In this document: in pieces, positions 1-5,642 of the stretch
Layout: every line of letters begins with the position of its first letter
Position numbering within the stretch: the first letter of the stretch is position 1
DNA from: Pseudomonadota bacterium
GTDB lineage: Bacteria > Pseudomonadota > Alphaproteobacteria > Rhizobiales > Rhizobiaceae
NCBI GenBank assembly: GCA_023428515.1
Contig: JAEYXI010000367.1
Span: forward strand, 1-6,801
DNA length: 6,801 bases
Direction: 5' to 3'
Position numbers and translations under genes: made by a program
The notes under the pieces: generated by a model
What the model saw: only the letters and a program-made list of their open reading frames with translations
The model's database searches: none
Told to the model about the DNA's origin: nothing

Positions 1-48
1 CCCCTGCGAAGCGGGGGAGGGGGACCATGCGAAGCATGGTGGAGGGGG
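1..48. repeat. Tandem GAA-loop hairpins, interspersed-repeat-like, possibly running past the left edge
   Basis: Two adjacent inverted repeats share the core TGCGAAGC. The first pairs bases 1-7 with 11-17 (one T:G wobble) around a GAA loop. The second is a perfect 7-bp stem, ACCATGC at 24-30 and GCATGGT at 34-40, again around GAA at 31-33. They are separated by G-runs (13-23) and followed by another (44-48). The heptamer GCGAAGC is known as an unusually stable DNA mini-hairpin. The element lies 9 bp beyond the stop codon of the PotC-like permease, so it would be transcribed at the 3' end of that message, or between it and a following gene. The layout resembles palindromic intergenic repeats of rhizobia (REP/RIME-like); that family assignment is from memory. 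A role in mRNA 3'-end protection or attenuation is inference. There is no U-tract in the minus-strand transcript, so it is not a classical terminator. Confidence 0.65.
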
Positions 49-56
49 CGGCGCAA

Positions 57-851
57 TCATTGCCCAACCATCCCGCGGTTCAGCCGCTGCGAGATCGTCA
101 GCGCAATCACGCTGACCGCCATGACGATCGTGGCGAGCGCGTTGATCTCCGGCGTGATGCCGAAGCGGATCATCGAATAGATCTGCATCGGCAGCGTGGT
201 CGAGGCGCGGCCGGCACCTGCCGTGAAGAAGGCGATGATGAACTCGTCGACGGACAGCGTGAACGCGAGCAGCGCGCCGGCGATCACGGCCGGCAGAATG
301 ACCGGGATCGTCACACGTCGGAACGTGGTGAAGGTCGAGGCCCCAAGATCGGCCGACGCCTCGGTGATCGACCAGTCGAAGCTCTTCAGCCTTGCGCGCA
401 CCACCGCGCAGACGAAGGCGAGGTTGAACACGACATGCGCCAGCACGATCGTGTGCAGCCCCATGGTGACGTCGAGCATGGAGAAGAAGGAGAGCAGCGC
501 CACCGCGAGCACGATGTCGGGAATGATCATCGGCGCGAAGACCAGCGCCTCCAGCACCGTGCCGCGCCGCTGCCGCATCTCGATGCCGATGGCGAGCAGC
601 GTGCCGAGCAGCGTCGCGATGACTGTCGAGGCGACGGCGACGATCAGCGTGTTCAGCGCCGCCGACAGAATGTCCTTGTTGGAGACGAGCGAGACGTACC
701 ATTTGGTCGAGAAGCCCGACCACACGGTCGGCAGTCCGCCCTCGTTAAAGGAGAGCGCCACCAGCACGGCGATCGGCACGTAGAGGAAGGCGAAGACCAG
801 CACGAGCACCGTCGTGCCGCTTCGCCGTGCCGCTGCGCTCCGCTCGGCCAT
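57..851 (-). CDS. Polyamine-type ABC transporter inner-membrane permease, PotC-like
   Basis: This is the second permease of a spermidine/putrescine-type importer. It forms half of the membrane channel and couples to the ATPase through its cytoplasmic EAA loop. The protein has 264 aa, usual for PotC/PotI, with about six hydrophobic segments (the first near residues 13-34, others near 65-90, 102-125, 131-152, 185-208 and 232-253). The EAA motif is clear at residues 164-187 (EAS-ADLG-AS, then FRR and P-x3-P). The following LSVDEFIIAFF stretch matches the D-(E/D)-F-x-I-x-F-F signature of PotC-type subunits. I chose the ATG at 849-851: it overlaps the upstream permease stop as TGATG, and an AGGA lies 6 bases before it. 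A GTG one codon earlier (852-854) is also open. The gene is translationally coupled to the PotB-like gene. The exact substrate cannot be read from a permease; symbols such as potC or potI would be guesses. Confidence 0.93.
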   Translation of the reverse strand: MAERSAAARRSGTTVLVLVFAFLYVPIAVLVALSFNEGGLPTVWSGFSTKWYVSLVSNKDILSAALNTLIVAVASTVIATLLGTLLAIGIEMRQRRGTVLEALVFAPMIIPDIVLAVALLSFFSMLDVTMGLHTIVLAHVVFNLAFVCAVVRARLKSFDWSITEASADLGASTFTTFRRVTIPVILPAVIAGALLAFTLSVDEFIIAFFTAGAGRASTTLPMQIYSMIRFGITPEINALATIVMAVSVIALTISQRLNRGMVGQ

Positions 852-1720
852 CACGCGTCCTCTCTGACGGGTGCCGTGCGCGCCGAGGCGCGGTCTGATG
901 CATAGGCCTGCACGAGAAGGAGCAGCATCATGATGGCGATCAGCGCCATCGAAAGTGCGGCGCCGAACGGCCAGTCGTTCGCGGTGAGGAACTGGTCGTA
1001 GACGAGGTTGCCGATCATCTGGAAACGCCCGCCGCCGAGCAGTGCCGGCGTGACGAAATTGCCGATCGACAGCACGAAGACGAACACCGCGCCGGCGGCG
1101 ATGCCGGGCAGCGTCAGCGGCAGGACGATGCGGCGGAATGTGGTGAAGGCCGAGCCGCCGAGATCGCGCGACGCCTCGGCAAGCTCCGGGTTGAGCCGCG
1201 ATAGCGGCGCATAGCAGGCGAGGATGACGAAGGGCAGATAGTTGTAGACCAGCCCCGCAATGACGGCGCCTTCCGTGTAGAGCATCGACGGCGGCTCGCC
1301 CTCATAGCCGAACCAGCGCAGCAGTTGCGTGACCAGCCCCTCGCGGTTCAGGAGCACGATCCACGCATAGGTGCGGATCAGGTAGTTCGACCAGAAAGGC
1401 AGCACGGCGAAGAACAGCAGCACAGGCTGCAGCGAGCGCCGGCACGACGCGATGGCATAGGCCGCCGCATATCCCAGAACCACGGCGATCGCCGTCGCGG
1501 TTCCGGCGATGCGCGCCGACCTCAGGAAGATGCCCGCATAGAGCGGGTCGAAGACCCTGGAAAAATTCTCCAGCGTGAAGGTGTAGTCGACGCCGCCATA
1601 GATGCCGCGCTGGAAGAAGGCGAGCGCCAGCACGAGGCCGCACGGCACCACCATCAGCCCGACGAGCCAGGCCAGCGCCGGCGCCATCAGGAAGCCGGGG
1701 CGGGTGCCAATAGCCGTCAT
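851..1720 (-). CDS. Polyamine-type ABC transporter inner-membrane permease, PotB-like
   Basis: This is the first permease of the same importer and partner of the downstream PotC-like subunit in the membrane heterodimer. Its 289 aa fit PotB/PotH. A long N-terminal hydrophobic segment (about residues 10-36) is followed by a periplasmic stretch containing a YTFTLENFSRVF-like segment, typical of PotB proteins (about 46-57). Five more membrane segments follow. The EAA loop at residues 182-205 reads EAS-RDLGGS, then FRR and LP-x4-P. The phrase PFWSNYLIRTYAW near the middle is characteristic of this permease class. The start is the ATG at 1718-1720. A purine-rich AAGGGGG lies about 6 bases upstream, with a second GGGAG touching the ATG. 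The gene follows the binding-protein gene by 39 bp and overlaps the next permease by one base, indicating one transcript. A related substrate such as another aliphatic amine is possible. Confidence 0.93.
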   Translation of the reverse strand: MTAIGTRPGFLMAPALAWLVGLMVVPCGLVLALAFFQRGIYGGVDYTFTLENFSRVFDPLYAGIFLRSARIAGTATAIAVVLGYAAAYAIASCRRSLQPVLLFFAVLPFWSNYLIRTYAWIVLLNREGLVTQLLRWFGYEGEPPSMLYTEGAVIAGLVYNYLPFVILACYAPLSRLNPELAEASRDLGGSAFTTFRRIVLPLTLPGIAAGAVFVFVLSIGNFVTPALLGGGRFQMIGNLVYDQFLTANDWPFGAALSMALIAIMMLLLLVQAYASDRASARTAPVREDA

Positions 1721-1759
1721 CTCCCGCCCCCTTCCGGCTGCTTGAACGACGATGGCAGC

Positions 1760-2824
1760 TTACTGCGCCGCCTTGATCTCGCTGACGATGCGCGAATATT
1801 CCTTCTGCGCCTCGCCGACGTCGCGCAGCACCTCGTATTTGGTGAGCTCGGCGACCGGCATCGCCATATTCGGATAGGCCGCGGAGAGTTCGGCCGGCAG
1901 GCTGTCCATCGCCGCCTTGTTCGGCACCTTGTAGAGGATGTTCTCGGCCGCCCAGGCGTGGTTCTTGGTGTCGAGCATGAAGTTGATGAACTGGAAGGCG
2001 GCATCCTTGTTCTCGGAAGCCTTCATCACCACCATCGTGTCGACCCAGAGGTCGGACCCCTCCTTCGGGATCACGTATTTGATGTCCTTGTTGTCGGTGA
2101 TGCCATAGTTGCACCAGCCGTCCCAGGCCTGCACCAGCAGCGCCTCGCCTGATACCAGCTTGGAATAGAAGGTCGTGTCGTCATAGGCGAGCAGCGTCTT
2201 CTTGGCGTCGATCAGCGTGTTCTTGACCTGCTCCATCTTGGCCGGATCGACCTCGTTGACGGAAAAACCGTCGGCGAGTTGGCCGGCGGCGAGCAGCCAG
2301 CGGTCGGTCGCCAGCATCGTCGTCTTGCCCTTGATGTCGTCGGCGGGCTTCAGGAGATCGTTCCAGGAGGCCGGCGCGGCCTTCACCAGGTCGGAGCGGT
2401 AGCAGAGGCCGGTCGTTCCCCAGGTGTAGGGCACGGAAAATGTGTTGCCGGGGTCGTAGGCCAGCGACGCCGCCTCCGGATAGAGGTTGGCGAGATTCGG
2501 CACTTTCGAAGCGTCGATCGTCTCGGTGAGGCCGAGCTTGTTCAGCACCTCGGCGAAGGGCGAGGAGACGAAGACCACGTCGTAGCCCTTGCCGCCCGAG
2601 GCGACGAGCTTGCCCATGATCTCCTCGTTGGTGGCGTGCTTGACCACCTCGCCGCTGTTGCCGGTCGCCGCCTTGAACGCGTCCATGGCGTCAGGCGCCA
2701 TGTAGCCGTCCCAGTTGGAGATGACGAGGTTGGCTGCACTTGCCGTCGAGGCCAGCGCGGCGAGGCTGAAGCCCAGCAGGATCGCGCGTGCGCTCCGTGT
2801 CAGGCGGTCGTTCGTGATCTTCAT
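1760..2824 (-). CDS. Periplasmic substrate-binding protein, PotD/PotF-type (putative polyamine)
   Basis: This binding protein captures the substrate in the periplasm and delivers it to the permease pair encoded downstream. It has 354 aa. A Sec signal peptide is visible: basic N-region (R7, R10, R13), hydrophobic core at 14-25, and A-S-A at 28-30 as the likely cleavage site. There is no lipobox cysteine, so it should be soluble. The mature part begins with NWDGYM (W38, Y41), the position of PotD's first aromatic ligand residues. Other family landmarks are YDVVF-x-S (81-87), VPN (108-110), YDPGN-x-(F/Y)SVPY-x-WGT (123-137) and PKEG-x2-LWVD (253-262). W260 and D262 match the Trp and Asp that bind the amine in PotD. 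C141 and C238 are its only cysteines. The start is an ATG with GGGAG at 2831-2835, six bases upstream. It is the first gene of the operon. Polyamine specificity is likely but inferred; other diamines or amino compounds remain possible. Confidence 0.93.
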   Translation of the reverse strand: MKITNDRLTRSARAILLGFSLAALASTASAANLVISNWDGYMAPDAMDAFKAATGNSGEVVKHATNEEIMGKLVASGGKGYDVVFVSSPFAEVLNKLGLTETIDASKVPNLANLYPEAASLAYDPGNTFSVPYTWGTTGLCYRSDLVKAAPASWNDLLKPADDIKGKTTMLATDRWLLAAGQLADGFSVNEVDPAKMEQVKNTLIDAKKTLLAYDDTTFYSKLVSGEALLVQAWDGWCNYGITDNKDIKYVIPKEGSDLWVDTMVVMKASENKDAAFQFINFMLDTKNHAWAAENILYKVPNKAAMDSLPAELSAAYPNMAMPVAELTKYEVLRDVGEAQKEYSRIVSEIKAAQ

Positions 2825-2922
2825 GACAGACTCCCATTGTTCGCGACCTGGACGTCGCGGAATTCGGCGTTGCAGGCCTCGCTTGCGAGACCGACGAATA
2901 TGTTCCCCGGCTTTCTGCCGTT

Positions 2923-2941
2923 TTGTTCAACTGTACTATTG
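2923..2941. promoter_or_regulatory. Candidate operator (dyad) in the divergent promoter region
   Basis: Bases 2928-2941 form an interrupted palindrome, CAA-N2-GTAC-N2-TTG (10 of 14 positions symmetric). Overlapping its left edge, 2923-2933 reads TTGTTCAACTG, one base away from the FadR-subfamily GntR consensus TNGTN3ACNA. Its core GTTCAAC (2925-2931) is a perfect palindrome around C2928. The position covers the -10 of the minus-strand promoter and touches the -35 of the plus-strand one. This suits control of both directions by the adjacent GntR protein. Which palindrome is the true site, or whether either is, cannot be told from sequence. Confidence 0.4.
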
Positions 2942-2959
2942 CTGCAAAAAGAACGTCAA
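2930..2959 (-). promoter_or_regulatory. Candidate promoter of the transporter operon
   Basis: Read on the minus strand, TTGACG (2954-2959) is separated by 18 bp from TACAGT (2930-2935). The -35 matches the sigma-70 consensus at five of six positions and the -10 at four of six. Transcription would start near 2923, giving a leader of about 100 nt before the binding-protein ATG. The -10 lies inside the dyad at 2928-2941, so a bound repressor would block it. This is a motif match by eye; no start site is known. Confidence 0.45.
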
Positions 2960-2967
2960 TCCATAAT
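2939..2967 (+). promoter_or_regulatory. Candidate promoter of the GntR-glycosyltransferase operon
   Basis: TTGCTG (2939-2944) is followed after 17 bp by CATAAT (2962-2967). The -10 is strong (five of six); the -35 keeps only the TTG. A start near 2974 would leave about 30 nt before the ATG at 3005. It would also exclude the in-frame ATG at 2900 as the regulator start. The -35 overlaps the right arm of the dyad at 2928-2941. Confidence 0.35.
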
Positions 2968-3004
2968 CGAACTCCAAGCTTTGCTCAGTCACGAACCTCG
3001 GCGC

Positions 3005-3943
3005 ATGCAGAAGACCCGCCCACGCTCAAACCATCTGGATCTCGCCCAGCGCATCCTGGAAGCCGTGCGCCGCGGCGGCTTCCATGCCGGCGACAGGCTG
3101 GCCGAGCAGCAGATCGCCTCGCTCTGCAACGTCTCCCGCACGCCGGTCCGCGCTGCCCTGCGCCTCCTGGTAAACCTAGGCGTCGTGCATTGGGAGAAGG
3201 ACAGCGGCTACACGCTTGCGATCGACCCGGCCTCCACGATCGAGGCCGCCGCCGATCTGCCCAGCGCCGAGGAGGACAGGCTCGCCGAATCCATCCTGCG
3301 CGACCGCGCGGCGCGTCGCCTCGACGATACGGTGACCGCGAGCGGTCTGTCCCGGCGCTACTCGGTTGACCGACGCACGGTACTAAAATCGCTAAGAATA
3401 CTAGAGGGCGGCAGCTGGATCGAAAAGGCGCCCGGCCAGTCCTGGCTCTTCCGGGCCACCCATGAAGGCCCGGAAGCGCTCGCCGAAAGCTACGACTACC
3501 GCCTGATGCTCGAGCCCGCCGCGCTGCTCGCACCGAGCTTCCGGCTCGACGAGGCGCAGGCGAGCACGTTGCGTCTCGCCATGGAGGCGCAGCTCGCCTC
3601 GCCCGAACCCTCCTTCGACATCAGGGAGTTCCAGCGCCTCGACCTCGACTTCCACGGCCTGGTCGCGCGCGGCTCCTCCAACCGCTTCGTCGGCGAGGCG
3701 CTCATCGACCACATGAAGCTCCGCCGCCTGCCGGGCGCGCTCTCCGGCGTCAACGTCTTCCGGCTGAAACAGTCGACGCGCGAGCACCTGGCCATCCTCG
3801 ACCAGCTCGAAGCAAAACAGTTCGAGGCGGCGGCCGACCTTATGCGGCTGCATCTCCGCCTGTCACGCAGCCAGCGGCCCCAGGCGGCAAGCCGCGGCGC
3901 GCCGGTCCTGCCCGCAGCCCCCGGCGACCGGAACGGCAGATGA
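3005..3943 (+). CDS. GntR-family (FCD) transcriptional regulator with two winged-helix domains
   Basis: A 312-aa DNA-binding regulator, longer than the usual 220-250 aa of the FadR/FCD group. The first winged helix-turn-helix is at about residues 12-72, with the GntR signature GDRLAEQQIASLCNVSRTPVRAALRLL. A second, more divergent wHTH appears at about 91-152 (SGLSRRYSVDRRTVLKSLRIL, then the wing IEKAPGQSWLFR). The C-terminal FCD ligand domain covers about 158-290 (RLMLEPAAL, DLDFHGLV, REHLAILDQLE, DLMRLHLRL). It keeps all four expected metal ligands, D213, H217, H261 and H283. The start ATG has no strong ribosome site. A TTG at 2981 is an alternative; the ATG at 2900 would lie upstream of the likely promoter. 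The gene is divergent from the transporter operon and overlaps the next gene by ATGA, so it is a plausible local and self regulator. An effector such as an organic acid or amine-derived compound is speculation. Codons 126-133 are strikingly rare for this genome. Confidence 0.9.
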   Translation: MQKTRPRSNHLDLAQRILEAVRRGGFHAGDRLAEQQIASLCNVSRTPVRAALRLLVNLGVVHWEKDSGYTLAIDPASTIEAAADLPSAEEDRLAESILRDRAARRLDDTVTASGLSRRYSVDRRTVLKSLRILEGGSWIEKAPGQSWLFRATHEGPEALAESYDYRLMLEPAALLAPSFRLDEAQASTLRLAMEAQLASPEPSFDIREFQRLDLDFHGLVARGSSNRFVGEALIDHMKLRRLPGALSGVNVFRLKQSTREHLAILDQLEAKQFEAAADLMRLHLRLSRSQRPQAASRGAPVLPAAPGDRNGR

Positions 3944-5211
3944 GCCGCGCCTCTCCGATCATCGCGCTTTTCCCTGAAGCGAGTTTCGGCGCTGCGCTGA
4001 ACTGCATCGGCATCGCGCAGGCGCTGCGCGAGCGCGGCGCCCGGCCGGTATTCATCTGCCACCCTGGTTTCACCGGCCTGTTTGCCGACTATGGTTTTCC
4101 CGAGCACCACCTGCCGGCGCCCGCTGCCGAGGGAAAGCCCGACACCTGGCAGGCCTTCGTTCGCCGCCACCTGCCCCACTTCAACCTGCCGCCGCTAGAG
4201 CAACTCGACACCTATGTCGGCCCGACCTGGGAGGCGATCGTCGACACCGCGGTCGGTGCCGAGACGGCGCTCCGCCAGTTGCTCGCGCGGCTGAAGCCCG
4301 ACGCCGTCGTGCTCGACAATGTCGTCATGTTCCCGGCGCTCGCCACGTCAGGCATCCCCTGGGTGCGCATGATTTCCTGCGCCGAGACGGAGATGCCCGA
4401 TCCAGACGTGCCGCCCTATCTCTCCGGCCTCGCCGCCGACGATCCATCGCGGCCGCTCTTCGAAAAGCGCTATCTCGAAGCGGTCACGCCGGCGCATGAA
4501 CGCTTCAGCCGTTTTCGCGCCGCGGCCGGGCTGCCCGCGCTGCCGCCCGGCATTTTCCTGGAAACGTCGCCCTGGCTCAATCTTCTGCTGACGCCAGACA
4601 TCGTCCAGCGCGACCGGGCTGAACCGCTCGACCCGCAAAAGTTCGTCTATCTCGAGGGCTGCGTCCGCAGCGAAGGGCCTTTCGACCTGCCCGATTTCCC
4701 GCGCAATGAAGGCCCGCTCGTCTATCTCGGCTTCGGCAGCCTCGGCGCCGCCGACACCGATCTCATAGAGCGCATGATTGCCGTCTTCGCTTCTTTTCCC
4801 GCGCGCTTCATCGTCAATGTCGGCGGTTTTCGCGAGGCCTATCGCGCCGTGCCCGACAATGTCTATCTCGACGCCTGGTTTCCGCAGCCCTCGGTCGTCG
4901 CGCAATGCGACCTTTTCATCCACCACGGCGGCAACAACAGCTTTTGCGAGGCGCTCTATTTCGGCGTGCCGTCGCTCATCATGCCTTACTGCTGGGACGC
5001 CCACGACAATGCTGAGCGCGCCGTCGAGACTGGCGTGGGCTCGCGCCTCGATCGCGCCGCCTGGACCCCGGACGAACTCGCCTCGGCAATCGCCTCTCTG
5101 CTCGGCGACAAACCGATGCGCAGGCGCCTCACCGCCAACGCCGTGACCATGGCCGCAAACCCCGGCACCGCCCGCGCTGCCGATGCAGTAATCGATTTGC
5201 TCAGAAAATAG
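3940..5211 (+). CDS. GT1-type (UDP-glycosyltransferase-like) glycosyltransferase
   Basis: A 423-aa GT-B-fold enzyme, predicted to be cytoplasmic, that would transfer a sugar from an NDP donor to a small acceptor. Neither donor nor acceptor can be named. The C-terminal donor-binding half is well marked: YLGFGS (262-267), WFPQ (313-316), HHGGNNS (328-334, the bacterial counterpart of plant HCGWNS) and PYCWDAHDNAE (349-359), where D356-N357 sits at the usual D-Q sugar-contact pair. The N-terminal acceptor half begins ALFPEASFGAALN. Aligned to the common P-x-x-GH-x-x-P start, the catalytic His falls on A18. No signal peptide or membrane segment is seen. The ATG overlaps the GntR stop (ATGA), so the two are translationally coupled and probably share a pathway. 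Macrolide or sterol transferase-like annotations may come up in searches but are not supported here. Confidence 0.85.
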   Translation: MSRASPIIALFPEASFGAALNCIGIAQALRERGARPVFICHPGFTGLFADYGFPEHHLPAPAAEGKPDTWQAFVRRHLPHFNLPPLEQLDTYVGPTWEAIVDTAVGAETALRQLLARLKPDAVVLDNVVMFPALATSGIPWVRMISCAETEMPDPDVPPYLSGLAADDPSRPLFEKRYLEAVTPAHERFSRFRAAAGLPALPPGIFLETSPWLNLLLTPDIVQRDRAEPLDPQKFVYLEGCVRSEGPFDLPDFPRNEGPLVYLGFGSLGAADTDLIERMIAVFASFPARFIVNVGGFREAYRAVPDNVYLDAWFPQPSVVAQCDLFIHHGGNNSFCEALYFGVPSLIMPYCWDAHDNAERAVETGVGSRLDRAAWTPDELASAIASLLGDKPMRRRLTANAVTMAANPGTARAADAVIDLLRK

Positions 5212-5314
5212 CCTCGCCGAAAATTCATCTCGTGAAGCGTGCTGTCGTAGCGTCGTGCCTCTGTTGCATTGCGGCATTTATGCTAGGATCGCTTTGGATG
5301 GACTGGAGGCAAGC

Positions 5315-5566
5315 ATGACCGACGACCGGCAACATCGTATCCGTCAACGTGCGCACGCCATTTGGGAAAGCCACGGCCGCCCGCATGGCCACGATCGCGA
5401 TCACTGGGATCAGGCCACGCGAGAAGTCGACGCTGAGGACGCCGCGGCGAAGAAGAAACCCGCCCGCGCTGCAGCCGCGGCCAAACCCAAGGCAGCCGCC
5501 AAGCCGAAAGCTGCTCCCAAGGCCCTGGCTGCGAAAAAGCCAGCCGCGAAAGCCAAGGCGAAGTAA
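5315..5566 (+). CDS. DUF2934 small protein with Lys/Ala/Pro-rich H1-like tail
   Basis: This 83-aa protein has two parts. Residues 3-37 match the DUF2934 pattern: RIRQRAHAIWESHGRPHG, followed by HWDQATREV. Its function is not established. Residues 46-83 are low complexity, made almost only of Ala, Lys and Pro, with repeated AAKPKA and AKK units like the tails of histone H1-like bacterial proteins. This suggests nucleic-acid contact, but that is inference. The ATG at 5315 is chosen because GGAGG lies at 5305-5309, five bases upstream. An ATG at 5255, in frame, would add 20 residues outside the domain. It has its own 103-bp upstream gap, where I found no convincing -35/-10 pair, and it converges on ligD with 76 bp between stop codons. 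Confidence 0.85.
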   Translation: MTDDRQHRIRQRAHAIWESHGRPHGHDRDHWDQATREVDAEDAAAKKKPARAAAAAKPKAAAKPKAAPKALAAKKPAAKAKAK

Positions 5567-5642
5567 CCAGCTTCCGGATTGATCGTATCCCGCGAGGAGA
5601 GCCGCCCGGCGTTCCCAGACGCATGGCAGCCGTAGGGCGCGC

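Noticed and set aside
13..48. G-quadruplex formed by the G-runs around the hairpins
   Set aside because: Possible in principle, but the inverted repeats explain the layout better. I cannot judge folding by eye.
27..905. Long plus-strand open frame (292 codons) across the PotC-like permease gene
   Set aside because: It is antisense to a clear permease. Its translation is rich in Arg, Asp, Gly and His with no domain, the usual shadow in high-GC DNA.
1325..2152. Long plus-strand open frame antisense to the PotB-like permease and binding-protein genes
   Set aside because: Composition is Arg/His/Asp rich with no recognisable fold. Both genes on the other strand are well supported.
2279..3004. 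N-terminal extension of the GntR regulator reading frame
   Set aside because: It runs antisense through the binding-protein gene and across the promoter region. GntR homology starts after 3005, so the open frame upstream is chance.
4348..5277. Minus-strand open frame of 309 codons under the glycosyltransferase
   Set aside because: No conserved motifs. The plus-strand frame carries the full set of GT1 motifs.
5567..5642. Possible bidirectional terminator between the DUF2934 gene and ligD
   Set aside because: Only a short GGCGCGCC palindrome and a 4-bp GCGT/ACGC stem are present, with no T-tract in either direction.
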